Shown here: positions 17,292-26,032 of the stretch, in pieces
Layout of the letters: each line of letters starts with the position of its first letter
Numbering within the stretch: position 1 is the first letter of the stretch
NCBI RefSeq assembly: GCF_001902145.1
Contig: NZ_MRST01000020.1
Coordinates: 186,001 to 250,000 of the forward strand
Length of the DNA: 64,000 bases
Direction: 5' to 3'
Source of the DNA: Pseudomonas fluorescens
GTDB lineage: Bacteria > Pseudomonadota > Gammaproteobacteria > Pseudomonadales > Pseudomonadaceae
Notes under the pieces: generated by a model
Told to the model about the DNA's origin: nothing
What the model saw: only the letters and a program-made list of their open reading frames with translations
The model's database searches: none
Made by a program: the position numbers and the translations under genes

Positions 17292-17396
17292 CTGTGACCC
17301 CCCTTGCGTACCCACGCAAAAGGCCAAGACCTCAGGGTTTGATCCCCCTGATCACTCCGCCTGGCCACGAGCCGGACGGGTTCGATTTCGTCACAG
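17292..17396 (+). ncRNA. Structured 5' leader of the aromatic amino acid permease gene
   Basis: CTGTGAC (17292-17298) pairs perfectly with GTCACAG (17390-17396), enclosing three local hairpins: TTGCGT-ACCC-ACGCAA (17304-17319), TCAGGG with CCCTGA inside a GGCC/GGCC closing pair, and CGAGCC with GGTTCG (one G-T pair). The arrangement is a closed multi-branch fold directly before the leader-peptide ribosome site. It may be a cis-regulatory RNA. No known riboswitch class was recognised. Confidence 0.4.
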
Positions 17397-17417
17397 ATAA
17401 AAACAAACAGGTGACGC

Positions 17418-17480
17418 ATGACCATTAGAAAGACGCTGTACTCCTGGTGCCTGCGCTGGGGTTTGAGCGGCGCTGCTTGA
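17418..17480 (+). CDS. Leader peptide upstream of aromatic amino acid permease
   Basis: A 20-codon frame encoding MTIRKTLYSWCLRWGLSGAA, starting at the ATG at 17418 with AGGTGA just upstream and ending TGA at 17478-17480. It contains Tyr8, Trp10 and Trp14, unusual enrichment for so short a peptide and matching the substrates of the AroP-like permease whose start lies 61 bases downstream. It is probably a translated sensor for aromatic amino acid or charged-tRNA supply. After it, GCTGCTTGA and TCAAGGCAGC can pair (one bulge), offering an alternative RNA fold. No T-run terminator is seen, so control may act on translation. Confidence 0.55.
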   Translation: MTIRKTLYSWCLRWGLSGAA

Positions 17481-17541
17481 GTCGGTAATTCAAGGCAGCA
17501 ACCTGCATTCAACTCTTCAAACCTTGCGTGAGACCCTTTTC

Positions 17542-18960
17542 ATGAGTGGACCCCATTCTTCTTCAGGCGAGCTGAAACGCGGCCTGAAAAACCGGCATAT
17601 CCAGTTGATCGCCCTTGGTGGCGCCATCGGCACCGGCCTGTTCCTGGGCTCGGCCGGGGTGCTCAAATCCGCCGGCCCGTCGATGATCCTGGGCTATGCC
17701 ATCTGCGGCTTTATCGCCTTCATGATCATGCGCCAGCTTGGCGAAATGATTGTCGAGGAGCCGGTCGCCGGCTCCTTCAGCCACTTTGCCCACAAGTACT
17801 GGGGCGGTTTCGCCGGCTTCCTGTCGGGCTGGAACTGCTGGATCCTGTACATCCTGGTAGGTATGTCGGAGCTGACGGCCGTCGGCAAGTACGTGCACTA
17901 CTGGTGGCCGGAGATCCCGACCTGGGTCTCTGCGGCGGCGTTTTTCGTGCTGATCAACGCGATCAACCTGGCCAACGTCAAAGTCTTCGGTGAGGCCGAG
18001 TTCTGGTTCGCCATCATCAAGGTGGTGGCTATCGTCGGCATGATTGCCCTGGGCAGCTACCTGCTGGTCAGCGGCAGCGGCGGCCCGCAAGCCTCGGTCA
18101 GCAACCTGTGGGAGCATGGTGGTTTCTTCCCCCATGGCGTCGGCGGCTTGGTGATGGCCATGGCGATCATCATGTTCTCCTTCGGCGGCCTGGAAATGCT
18201 CGGCTTTACCGCTGCCGAAGCCGACCAGCCACGCACCGTGATTCCCAAGGCGATCAATCAGGTGATCTACCGCATCCTGATTTTCTACATCGGTGCCCTG
18301 GTGGTGTTACTGTCGCTCACACCGTGGGACAGCCTCTTGGCGACCCTCAACGCCTCTGGCGATGCCTACAGCGGTAGCCCGTTCGTGCAGGTGTTCTCGA
18401 TGCTGGGCAGTAACACGGCCGCGCATATCCTCAACTTCGTGGTGCTGACGGCCGCGCTGTCGGTGTACAACAGCGGCACCTACTGCAACAGCCGCATGCT
18501 TTTGGGCATGGCCGAGCAGGGCGATGCGCCCAAGGCGCTGGCGAAGATCGACAAGCGCGGCGTGCCGGTGCGTTCGATCCTGGCCTCGGCGGCGATCACT
18601 CTGGTGGCGGTGCTGATGAACTACCTGATGCCCCATGACGCGCTGGAATTGCTGATGTCGCTGGTGGTGGCCACGTTGGTGATCAACTGGGCGATGATCA
18701 GCTTCTCCCATTTCAAGTTCCGCCAGCACATGAACCGCACCGGCCAGGTGCCGCTGTTCAAGGCGCTGTGGTACCCCTATGGCAACATCATCTGCGTAGC
18801 GTTCGTGGTGTTTATCCTGGGCACCATGTTGATGATTCCCGGCATTGACCGCTCGGTGTACGCGATCCCGGTGTGGGTGGCGTTCATGGGTGTGTGTTAC
18901 TGGGTCAAGAACAAGCGGGCGCAGCAGTCCATGGACATGGCGGTCCCAGCGGTGAAGTAA
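17542..18960 (+). CDS. aroP: Aromatic amino acid permease, AroP-like
   Basis: Inner-membrane proton-coupled transporter of the AAT family. The 472-residue protein closely follows E. coli AroP across its length: LKRGLKNRHIQLIALGGAIG, the GEMIVEEPVAGSFSHFAHKY motif, YWWPEIPTWVSAAAFFVLIN, IIMFSFGGLEMLGFTAAEAD and LTAALSVYNSGTYCNSRMLL. It has 12 membrane helices. Phe, Tyr and Trp are the likely substrates, although related permeases take proline or GABA. The ATG at 17542 fits the family; an in-frame TTG at 17524 is less likely. The ribosome site is weak, consistent with translational control by the leader. A terminator follows at 18981. Confidence 0.85.
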   Translation: MSGPHSSSGELKRGLKNRHIQLIALGGAIGTGLFLGSAGVLKSAGPSMILGYAICGFIAFMIMRQLGEMIVEEPVAGSFSHFAHKYWGGFAGFLSGWNCWILYILVGMSELTAVGKYVHYWWPEIPTWVSAAAFFVLINAINLANVKVFGEAEFWFAIIKVVAIVGMIALGSYLLVSGSGGPQASVSNLWEHGGFFPHGVGGLVMAMAIIMFSFGGLEMLGFTAAEADQPRTVIPKAINQVIYRILIFYIGALVVLLSLTPWDSLLATLNASGDAYSGSPFVQVFSMLGSNTAAHILNFVVLTAALSVYNSGTYCNSRMLLGMAEQGDAPKALAKIDKRGVPVRSILASAAITLVAVLMNYLMPHDALELLMSLVVATLVINWAMISFSHFKFRQHMNRTGQVPLFKALWYPYGNIICVAFVVFILGTMLMIPGIDRSVYAIPVWVAFMGVCYWVKNKRAQQSMDMAVPAVK

Positions 18961-18980
18961 GCGTCAATGTTGTTAAGCAG

Positions 18981-19003
18981 ACCCGGCCTTGTGCCGGGTT
19001 TGT
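18981..19003 (+). terminator. Terminator after aroP
   Basis: ACCCGGC and GCCGGGT (18981-18999) form a stem, followed by the T-rich TTGTTGTTT. Confidence 0.75.
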
Positions 19004-19069
19004 TGTTTGAGGAGATGGCCAAGGTGCATTCGCGTATCCTAGGGCTTCTTCCGGAGGACCGTGTTACTC

Positions 19070-19483
19070 ATGCTGGTGATTTCCAACAATGTACAGTTGC
19101 CCGATGCCGAGATCGAGCTGACCGCCATTCGCGCCCAGGGTGCTGGTGGGCAGAACGTCAACAAGGTGTCGAGTGCGGTGCACCTGCGGTTTGATATCCC
19201 TGCGTCGTCATTGCCGGAATTCTACAAGGAGCGCCTGCTGGCGCTGCGTGACAGCCGGATCACCAGCGAAGGCGTGCTGGTGCTCAAGGCCCAGCAATAT
19301 CGCACCCAGGAGCAGAACCGCGCCGATGCGCTGGAGCGCCTGGTGGAGTTGATCCAGAGCGCCACCAAGGTCGAAAAAAAGCGCCGTCCGACCAAGCCCA
19401 CCCTGGGTTCGAAGAAACGCCGTCTGGAGTCCAAGACCAAGCGCGGCAGCATCAAGGCCGGGCGCGGCAAGGTCGACTTCTAG
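19070..19483 (+). CDS. arfB: Alternative ribosome-rescue factor B (peptidyl-tRNA hydrolase)
   Basis: Rescues ribosomes stalled on mRNAs lacking a stop codon. The 137-residue protein has the release-factor catalytic GGQ at residues 26-28 ([20 protein letters not shown]) and the basic C-terminal tail ([20 protein letters not shown]) that threads the mRNA channel. The ATG at 19070 gives the family N-terminus MLVISNNV; an in-frame GTG at 19061 is too close to the GGAGG. The 3' end overlaps the convergent transporter gene by four bases. Confidence 0.93.
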   Translation: MLVISNNVQLPDAEIELTAIRAQGAGGQNVNKVSSAVHLRFDIPASSLPEFYKERLLALRDSRITSEGVLVLKAQQYRTQEQNRADALERLVELIQSATKVEKKRRPTKPTLGSKKRRLESKTKRGSIKAGRGKVDF

Positions 19484-20676
19484 GCGTCGCGTGTTTCTCG
19501 GGCCTTGGGCGCCTGGCGGTACAGGTAGAAGCTCAGCAGCAAACCGGCGAAAGCTGCGAGGGCGGCGAACAGGAATATCGAGGCAAAGCCAAAACCTGCC
19601 GCCACCGCGCCCGCCAGCGGCCCGGTGATGCCCAGGGACAAGTCGATAAATAGCGAGTAGGCGCCCACCGCCGAGCCACGGCTGGAGGCCGGCACCAGGT
19701 TGACCGCCTCTACCCCCAACGCGGGGAACACCAGGGAAAAGCCGAAACCGCTCAACGCTGCACCCGCCAACGCCAGTTGGGCATCCGGCGCCAGCCACAG
19801 CAACAGCAGGCCCAGCACTTCCACCGACAGGCAAGCGATTGCGACGCGAAAACCGCCAATGCGGTTGATCAAATTGCCAAACAGCAAGCGTGCGCCGATA
19901 AAACTGGCACCGAACAGGCTCAAGGCCCACACCGCGTTATCCCACTGCTGGGTGCTGTAGTACAGCGTGATAAAGGTGGCGATGGTGCCAAAGCCGATGG
20001 AGCCCAGCGCCAGCGCGCAACCATGGGGCAGCACGCGGCCCAGCACATTCATGAATGGCAAACGCACGCCGGGCACAATCGGCGCGGCTTGTTTTTTCCA
20101 GGCCAACAACACACCCAGCACGGCCAGCAGAATAATGCTGACCCCCATGCTCCACAGCCCGAAATGGCTGACCAGCAACACCCCCAGCGGTGCGCCGACC
20201 GCCAGCGCGCCGTAGCTGGCGATGCCGTTCCAAGAAATAACCTTGGCCGTGTTCGCCGCGCCGACGCGGCCAATGCCCCAGCCAATCGCGCCCGACCCCA
20301 CCAGGCTTTCAGCGCTGCCCAGCACCAGTCGACCTATCAGCAGGCAGCCGAGGCTCAGGGCCGGCAGGCTGGAAAACCACGCCGCCAACAACATGAGCAC
20401 GCCACTCAAACCACAGCCCACCAGGCCGATCAGCACGGCGCGCTTGCTGCCCAGGTTGTCGATGATCTTGCCGGCATAGGGGCGGCTCAGCAGGGTTGCC
20501 AGGTATTGCACGCTGATCACCAGCCCGGCAATGACGGCGCCATAGCCCAGTTGGCTATGGACATAACCCGGCAGTACGGCCAGGGGGATGCCGATATTCA
20601 GGTAGCCGATGAAGGTAAACAGCACGATGGAAACGACTTGCAGCGTGACCGCCATGGGGCGCTGGGTATCTGGCAT
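19480..20676 (-). CDS. MFS transporter, YfcJ/YhhS-like
   Basis: A 398-residue major-facilitator protein with 12 membrane helices. Motifs include [20 protein letters not shown] (motif A loop between helices 2 and 3), [20 protein letters not shown] and [22 protein letters not shown]. It resembles the YfcJ/YhhS group often annotated as arabinose or multidrug efflux. The substrate is unknown. It is convergent with arfB, with a four-base overlap of the stop codons. Confidence 0.82.
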   Translation of the reverse strand: MPDTQRPMAVTLQVVSIVLFTFIGYLNIGIPLAVLPGYVHSQLGYGAVIAGLVISVQYLATLLSRPYAGKIIDNLGSKRAVLIGLVGCGLSGVLMLLAAWFSSLPALSLGCLLIGRLVLGSAESLVGSGAIGWGIGRVGAANTAKVISWNGIASYGALAVGAPLGVLLVSHFGLWSMGVSIILLAVLGVLLAWKKQAAPIVPGVRLPFMNVLGRVLPHGCALALGSIGFGTIATFITLYYSTQQWDNAVWALSLFGASFIGARLLFGNLINRIGGFRVAIACLSVEVLGLLLLWLAPDAQLALAGAALSGFGFSLVFPALGVEAVNLVPASSRGSAVGAYSLFIDLSLGITGPLAGAVAAGFGFASIFLFAALAAFAGLLLSFYLYRQAPKARETRDA

Positions 20677-20779
20677 GGGAGAGATCCACTGTCGCAGCAG
20701 GTAAAGATAGGCTGCTAATGATACCGGCGCGCAGGCCGGGCAGGGCGGTAAAAATGTAAAACGTCAGATCTAGGGCAGA

Positions 20780-20962
20780 TCAAGCGTGGGCGGGGGCCAG
20801 CAATTGGGTGGTCACCAGGGCCGCCAGGGCGTTTTCCTGGGTGCCGAAGCGCTTGAGCAGTGCGGCTTGCTTGTCGGCACTGAGGCGGTTCCAGACTTCG
20901 ACCATCTGCAAGGCAGCGTCGAGTACAGCGGCGTCTGGCGTGTCGGGAGGGGAAGTGGTCAT
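20780..20962 (-). CDS. Small hypothetical protein, 60 residues
   Basis: Starts MTTSPPDTPDAAVLDAALQM and continues with a helical, amphipathic stretch ending ALVTTQLLAPAHA. No signal peptide, cysteine or membrane helix is present. I do not recognise the family. The ribosome site is poor (GAG 12 bases upstream), so it is only a probable gene. Its composition and codon use look protein-like, and it sits alone between the MFS gene and another small gene on the same strand. Confidence 0.5.
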   Translation of the reverse strand: MTTSPPDTPDAAVLDAALQMVEVWNRLSADKQAALLKRFGTQENALAALVTTQLLAPAHA

Positions 20963-21036
20963 AGTGAAGGTCTCGGATGATTCAGGCAGTGTGGAAAGCG
21001 CTCAAAGGTGCGCTTTCCACACGGTCTGGTACGGCG

Positions 21037-21165
21037 TCAGTCCCGGCTTTCGCGCTCGACTGGTTTTGCTTCTTTGGCCTCAGGCTGCTTGTCGCTGGCC
21101 TGCTGCGGTGTTGGCTGCTCAGTTGGGTGCAGGCTTGGGAAGGGGAGATTAGGTATCTCGTGCAT
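21037..21165 (-). CDS. Small proline-rich hypothetical protein, 42 residues
   Basis: Starts at the ATG at 21165 with a good AGGAG eight bases upstream. The peptide begins MHEIPNLPFPSLHPTEQPTP and ends in a Lys/Glu-rich charged tail (KQPEAKEAKPVERESRD). It is hydrophilic, probably disordered, and has no family that I recognise. A longer in-frame extension to 21321 has neither a ribosome site nor protein-like content. Confidence 0.5.
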   Translation of the reverse strand: MHEIPNLPFPSLHPTEQPTPQQASDKQPEAKEAKPVERESRD

Positions 21166-21325
21166 CGTGGTCGCTCCTCGCAAGGTCTGTTTTTTCAATC
21201 GCAGGTGATTCCGCGCTCTCAAAAAGCCTTGGCAGGATACAGCACCGTAAATGACAAAAAGACTTTTATCTCCCCGGATGCATAATTTTTCATGGTTCAG
21301 TCGCAAGTGACATGAGGTCACACCC

Positions 21326-21643
21326 CTAGAACGGCACCTTGCCGAGGATCATGTCGCGGTACATCACAAAATCCCCCAACAAGCTGTAGAACGGGTGTTG
21401 AAAGGTGGCGGGGCGGTTCTTTTCGAAGAAGAAGTGGCCAATCCAGGCAAAGCTGTAGCCCACCAGAGGCAACGCCAGCAGCAGGACCAATGAGCCTCTG
21501 CCGATGGCGTACGCGAGAATGCCTATTACCAGGGTGGTGCCGATAAAGTGCAGGCGTCGGCAGGTGCTGTTGCCATGTTCGCTCAGGTAGTACGGGTAGA
21601 ACTCGGCAAAACTGTTGAATTTCTTGATGTTTTCCACGGTCAC
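21326..21643 (-). CDS. DUF962/Mpo1-like membrane protein
   Basis: A 105-residue protein with the DUF962 pattern: FAEFYPYYLSEHGNSTCRRLHFIG, two or three membrane segments, and SFAWIGHFFFEKNRPATFQHP. The yeast relative Mpo1 is an iron-dependent dioxygenase acting on 2-hydroxy fatty acids, and the spaced His residues (SEHGN, RLHFIG, GHFFFEKN, FQHP) are the likely metal ligands. The bacterial function is not established. Confidence 0.82.
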   Translation of the reverse strand: MTVENIKKFNSFAEFYPYYLSEHGNSTCRRLHFIGTTLVIGILAYAIGRGSLVLLLALPLVGYSFAWIGHFFFEKNRPATFQHPFYSLLGDFVMYRDMILGKVPF

Positions 21644-21797
21644 CGGCCCTCTGGTTGTTGTGCCGCCAACGGGTGCGCGGCGGGGAGCTTATTTGAGTCT
21701 AGAGTGATCGGTGCTAACAGCCAGTGACAATAGATGCCACTTTAGTATCCTTGGCTTCCTGGCTGCCGTTTGAGCCTGCTTTCAATAAGAAGACGCC

Positions 21798-22856
21798 ATG
21801 AGCGAACGAACAACTTCTGCAAGCTGGGTGATGGGCATCGTCAAGGCATTGGAAATGGATGGCCTGGATTGCCGTGCCTTGTTCCGGCAACTGGGCCTGG
21901 ACTATGGGGCCCTCAGTGACCCCGATGCGCGCTTCCCGCAAGACGCCATGACCCGCCTGTGGCAGCGCGCGGTGGAGGTGTCGGGTAACCCGGCGATTGG
22001 CCTGAACATGGGCAAGGTGGTGCGGCCTGCCTCGTTTCATGTTGCCGGTTATGCGTTGATGTCCAGCAACACCCTGGCCGAAGGCTTTATGCGATTGGTG
22101 CGCTACCAGCGCATCATCGCCGAAAGCGCTGACTTGAGCTTCCGACTCTTACCCGAAGGCTATGCGCTGATTCTGACTGTGCATGGCGATCACCTGCCGC
22201 CCACCCGTCAAAGCGCCGAAGCCTCGCTGGCCAGCGCCCTGGCCCTGTGCGGCTGGCTCACCGGGCGCACACTGCAGCCCCGCAAAGTGCTGCTGCAAGG
22301 CGAGCAGCCAGCGGACCTGGCGCCCTACCAACAGGCCTTTCATGCGCCTTTGCAATTCAATGCACACTATGACGCGCTGATTTTCGAGCAGGCTGACATG
22401 GAGGCGCCGCTGCCCACGGCCAACGAAGCCATGGCGCTGTTGCATGATCGCTTTGCCGGTGAATACCTGGCGCGTTTTTCCGAAAGCCGCGTGACTCATA
22501 AGGCGCGTCAGGTGCTGTGCCGCCTGTTGCCTCAGGGCGAGCCCAAGCGCGAAGCGGTGGCCCAGACGTTGCACCTGTCACAGCGCACTTTGCAGCGGCG
22601 GTTGCAGGAAGAGGGCACCAGCTTCCAGGCTTTGCTCGATGACACCCGGCGCGAACTGGCCGAGCAATACCTGGCACAACCCAACATGACCCTGCTGGAA
22701 ATTGCCTATTTGCTGGGGTTTGCCGACCCGAGCAACTTTTTCCGCGCATTTCGCCGCTGGTTCGATGCAACGCCCGGGGAATACCGGACGCGCTTGCAAC
22801 AAATGTCGACTGTCAGTGACGCCAGAACGCCGGAATGCACAACACAAACACGGTAA
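21798..22856 (+). CDS. AraC-family transcriptional regulator
   Basis: A 352-residue regulator with an N-terminal arabinose-binding-like domain of the OruR/ArgR-like type (residues about 1-210, including the GLNMGKVVRPASFHVAGYAL segment) and a C-terminal double helix-turn-helix (AVAQTLHLSQRTLQRRLQEE, then LLEIAYLLGFADPSNFFRAF and RRWFDATPGEYR). The ligand is unknown. The 3' end overlaps the convergent trkH coding region by 44 bases. No obvious target operon is adjacent on the same strand. Confidence 0.85.
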   Translation: MSERTTSASWVMGIVKALEMDGLDCRALFRQLGLDYGALSDPDARFPQDAMTRLWQRAVEVSGNPAIGLNMGKVVRPASFHVAGYALMSSNTLAEGFMRLVRYQRIIAESADLSFRLLPEGYALILTVHGDHLPPTRQSAEASLASALALCGWLTGRTLQPRKVLLQGEQPADLAPYQQAFHAPLQFNAHYDALIFEQADMEAPLPTANEAMALLHDRFAGEYLARFSESRVTHKARQVLCRLLPQGEPKREAVAQTLHLSQRTLQRRLQEEGTSFQALLDDTRRELAEQYLAQPNMTLLEIAYLLGFADPSNFFRAFRRWFDATPGEYRTRLQQMSTVSDARTPECTTQTR

Positions 22857-24267
22857 TGATCTCCAGGCGCCCCAACAACATGCCCAGGGACAGGATCCAC
22901 TTGGCGGCATCCGGCAGGGTGGCGAAGTTGCCGGCCGGGCCGATGGTCTCGCCCAGGCCCGGGCCCACGCCGGATACGGTACTGGCGGCGCCGGTCAACG
23001 CGGTCATCCAGTCCACGCCCAGCAATGACAGGGCCAGGGCGATCATGCAGATGGTGATGGCGAAGAAAAACGAAAAGGTCAGGATCGAGCGTACGATTTC
23101 TTCATCAAGGCGGTGGCCGTTGTACTTCTGCTTGATCACCGCGCGTGGGTGGATCAACTGATTCAAGTTGGCCTTGAGCAGGATGTAGGCCACCTGGAAA
23201 CGGAAGATCTTGATACCGCCTGCGGTGGAGCCCGAGCAGCCCCCGATAAAGCCCAGGTAGAAAAACAGCATCAGTGAGAAGTTGCCCCACAGGCTGTAGT
23301 CCCCCAGTGCAAAGCCGGTGGTGGTCACCACAGACGTCACGTTCAGCGCCACATGGCGCAAGGCATCGAGCCAATGCAGGTCGGTGGTCCACCAGTACCA
23401 GGTGCCGAGTACCAGCCAAGTCACCAGCAGCAGGCCAAGCAAGCCTTGCACCTGCTGGTCCTTGATCAGCGCCCGACGGTTGCCGCGCAATGTGGCCACA
23501 TACAGGGCGAACGGCAAGCTGCCCAGGATCATCACCACCACCGCGACCCAGTGCACCGCCGGTTGTTTCCAATGGGCCAGGGACTCGTCCGAGGTGGAAA
23601 ACCCACCCGTGGAAATCGCCGACATCGCATGGTTGATCGCATCGAACACGCCCATTCCGGCCCACCAGAAGGCCAGGCTGCCGAAGATGGTGATGCCCAC
23701 ATACGCCGCCACGATCAGGCGCGCCACCATGTGTGAGCGAGGCATGACCTTTTCCGAGCGGTCTGAGGATTCGGTCTGGAACAGGCGCATGCCACCAATG
23801 CGCAGCAGCGGCAGGATCGCCACCGCCATGCCGATAAAGCCGATACCGCCGAGCCAGTGCAGCAGCGAACGCCACATCAGGATACCCGGCGACATGCTGT
23901 CCAGGCCGCTCAAGACGGTGGCGCCGGTGGCGGTGATGCCGGACATGCTTTCAAAGAACGAGTCGGTGTAGCTGATGTGCTGGGTCAGCAAAAAGGGCAG
24001 GGCGGCGAAGATGCACACCACCACCCAACTGCTGACCGTCAGCAAGTACATGTCCCTGGGGCGCAGGTGCACATGCTCTGGGCGGCCAGGGATGACCAGC
24101 GCCAGTCCGGCGATAAAGGTAATCAGGCTGGCCCACAGGAACGAGGGCAGGTCGCTGGTGCGTTCGAAGATCACCAGGGTCGCCATCGGGATTACCATGG
24201 CGACCGCAAGGGTGATCAGGAAGATGCCGATGATGAAACCGATGATGCGCAGGGTCGGCAACGCCAT
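22813..24267 (-). CDS. trkH: Trk potassium uptake transmembrane subunit
   Basis: A 484-residue K+ translocating subunit with paired membrane-pore repeats. Selectivity-filter segments are visible: SMSGITATGATVLSGLDSM, MSAISTGGFSTSDESL, ALNVTSVVTTTGFALGDYSL and TALTGAASTVSGVGPGLGET, plus the GGCSGSTAGGIKIFR motif. It should work with the peripheral NAD-binding TrkA, which is not in the window. The ATG at 24267 gives the family length; the longer upstream frame is not protein-like. The C-terminus ends within the AraC gene's 3' end. Confidence 0.93.
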   Translation of the reverse strand: MALPTLRIIGFIIGIFLITLAVAMVIPMATLVIFERTSDLPSFLWASLITFIAGLALVIPGRPEHVHLRPRDMYLLTVSSWVVVCIFAALPFLLTQHISYTDSFFESMSGITATGATVLSGLDSMSPGILMWRSLLHWLGGIGFIGMAVAILPLLRIGGMRLFQTESSDRSEKVMPRSHMVARLIVAAYVGITIFGSLAFWWAGMGVFDAINHAMSAISTGGFSTSDESLAHWKQPAVHWVAVVVMILGSLPFALYVATLRGNRRALIKDQQVQGLLGLLLVTWLVLGTWYWWTTDLHWLDALRHVALNVTSVVTTTGFALGDYSLWGNFSLMLFFYLGFIGGCSGSTAGGIKIFRFQVAYILLKANLNQLIHPRAVIKQKYNGHRLDEEIVRSILTFSFFFAITICMIALALSLLGVDWMTALTGAASTVSGVGPGLGETIGPAGNFATLPDAAKWILSLGMLLGRLEIITVFVLCIPAFWRH

Positions 24268-24410
24268 GAAGTTCGCTCGGGTGATTGGGCAGAGGCGCCA
24301 TTCTACCTGCGGTGCAGGTCTTGTAAACCAAGGGCTGCCGGTTGATGGAGAACCCCTGCGGAAGCTGGCCTGCCAGCCGGCGCATATCCACCTGACGCCC
24401 CGCAATCCAA

Positions 24411-24497
24411 TGTGGGAACTGGCTTGCCTGCGATGGCGGTGTGTCAGTTACAGATTAGTCGACTGAACCGCCGCTATCGCAGGCAAGCCAGCCCACA
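24411..24497. repeat. REPIN, GTGGGAGCTGGC type, slightly degraded
   Basis: TGTGGGAACTGGCTTGCCTG at the left and a right copy that lacks three bases (AAGCCAGCCCACA). It lies between the trkH start and the imelysin terminator. A more degraded REP-like fragment may lie just before it at about 24358-24380. Confidence 0.8.
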
Positions 24498-24528
24498 GGG
24501 ATAGGCGCGGCAGTTATTGCGCGCATGA

Positions 24529-24553
24529 AAAAGGCGACCCGCAGGTCGCCTCT
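24529..24553 (-). terminator. Terminator of the imelysin gene
   Basis: GGCGACC (24533-24539) and GGTCGCC (24544-24550) form a GC stem with a CGCA loop. On the minus strand the stem is followed by TTTTT. Confidence 0.85.
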
Positions 24554-24568
24554 TTCAACTGCGCTTGA

Positions 24569-25906
24569 TCAGAACTCGTGATCAGCGCTGTCCGGGTTCA
24601 GGTCACTGATGCCCAGCTTGCCGGCAGCGGCTTCGATCGAACCGGTCTGCTTGACCAGGGCGGCAATCGAGTCACGCACGATCTGGTTGCCCTTTTCATT
24701 GTCAGCGGCGATCAACTGGTCGTAGTGCTCGCCGTTGTTGGCGTGGTCGACCATCACCTGAATCTTCGCTTCGGTGGCCGCCAGGTCAGCCTTGAGGGCT
24801 GCATCGGCTGCCGGGTCGGCCTTGGCCACCAGGGACGACAGGCTGGCGCCGGTCAGCTTGGTGCCGTCAACACGAGTGTATTCGCCCAGGTAGACGTTAC
24901 GGATGCCCTTGGCGTCGTAGAAGTGCGAGTAATGGGTGTTGTCGCTGAAGCAGTCTTGCTCGTCTTCCGGCGAGTTGGCTTCCAGGGACACCTTCATGCG
25001 CTCCCCGGCGAGTTCGCCCAGGGACAGGCTGCCCATGCCGAACAGCATTTTACGCAGGCCATCGGTCGCAGGTTCCGACTCCAGGGTGGCGCGGTAGTTG
25101 TCTTCGACGTTGGGCTTCCAGTTGCCGACCATTTCCTGCAGGTCGCTGACCAGCAGTTGGGTGACAGCGCGCAGGTAAGTGCGGCGACGCTCGTTGTGGC
25201 CGCCGGTTGCACCGTCACCGGTCATGTAGTCCGACGCCGGGCGGTTGCCCGCGCCTGGGCCGGTGCCGTTAAGGTCCTGGCCCCACAGCAGGAATTCGAT
25301 GGCGTGGTAGCCGGTGGCGACGTTCGCTTCGGAACCGCCCAGTTCATTGAGGCTGGCGAGTTTTTCCGGAGTGATCTCCTTGACGTCGACCTTGTCTTCG
25401 CCCACCTGGATCTCGTTATTGGCGATGATATTGGCGTTGGCTCCTGGGTTGCCCAGCGCGTGTTCGTAGGACTTGTCGACGTAGTCGATCAGGCCTTCGT
25501 CCAGGGGCCAGGCGTTCACCTGGCCTTCCCAGTCGTCGATGATGGTGTTGCCGAAGCGGAATACTTCGCTCTGCAGGTAGGGTACGCGCGCGGCGATCCA
25601 GGCGGTACGGGCCGCTTTCAGGGTTTCGTCGTTCGGGTTGGCGAGGAAGGTGTCGACTGCGGTCTGCAGGGTTTTTGCGGTGGATTCGGCATCGCTGTAC
25701 ACCGCAAACACCATGTCTGCGTAGTGCGCGACCACGGCCTTGGCGGCCGCTTCGTCGACCTGGCCTGCCGGGGCAGCCGCCGGTGCGGTAGTGCTGGCGG
25801 CAGCGGGTGCCTGGGGCGCGGCGGCCTTGTCTTTACCTTCGCCGCAACCGGCGAGAGAAATGGCAATGGCCAGCAGACTGGCGGTGGCCAGGGGCATACG
25901 AATCAT
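24569..25906 (-). CDS. Imelysin-family (M75) iron-related lipoprotein
   Basis: A 445-residue cell-envelope lipoprotein: signal peptide with lipobox LAGC (Cys21 as +1), an Ala/Pro-rich linker to about residue 50, then the imelysin domain with the conserved GxHxxE motif (GYHAIEFLLWG). Relatives (IrpA, IcmP) are linked to iron uptake; insulin-cleaving activity was ascribed to the P. aeruginosa homologue, although the fold is not a classical protease. The ATG at 25906 has AGGA eight bases upstream. A palindrome 60-78 bases upstream could be a regulator site. The neighbourhood with bifA and sodB matches P. aeruginosa. Confidence 0.88.
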   Translation of the reverse strand: MIRMPLATASLLAIAISLAGCGEGKDKAAAPQAPAAASTTAPAAAPAGQVDEAAAKAVVAHYADMVFAVYSDAESTAKTLQTAVDTFLANPNDETLKAARTAWIAARVPYLQSEVFRFGNTIIDDWEGQVNAWPLDEGLIDYVDKSYEHALGNPGANANIIANNEIQVGEDKVDVKEITPEKLASLNELGGSEANVATGYHAIEFLLWGQDLNGTGPGAGNRPASDYMTGDGATGGHNERRRTYLRAVTQLLVSDLQEMVGNWKPNVEDNYRATLESEPATDGLRKMLFGMGSLSLGELAGERMKVSLEANSPEDEQDCFSDNTHYSHFYDAKGIRNVYLGEYTRVDGTKLTGASLSSLVAKADPAADAALKADLAATEAKIQVMVDHANNGEHYDQLIAADNEKGNQIVRDSIAALVKQTGSIEAAAGKLGISDLNPDSADHEF

Positions 25907-25965
25907 GGCGAACATCCTGCTTCGGTTGTTGAAAGGGCGCGCGGGGAGCGCAAACGCTGCGACAT

Positions 25966-25984
25966 AATGCGAAAGATTTGCATT
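25966..25984. promoter_or_regulatory. 19-bp palindrome upstream of the imelysin gene
   Basis: AATGCGAAAGATTTGCATT is symmetric at its ends (AATGC...GCATT, with inner AA...TT). It has the size of a Fur or Zur site but is a poor match to the Fur consensus. It lies at promoter distance from the gene start. Confidence 0.35.
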
Positions 25985-26032
25985 TTGTGTAAAGGCTTAT
26001 ACGCAGGAAATGTTGAGTATCGAAGTGTAAAT

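Noticed and set aside
17381..17396. tRNA-like T-arm (GGTTCGATT) in the aroP leader
   Set aside because: The T-loop-like sequence does not have a proper 5-bp stem with a 7-base loop, there is no CCA end, and no anticodon arm. It is better seen as part of the leader structure.
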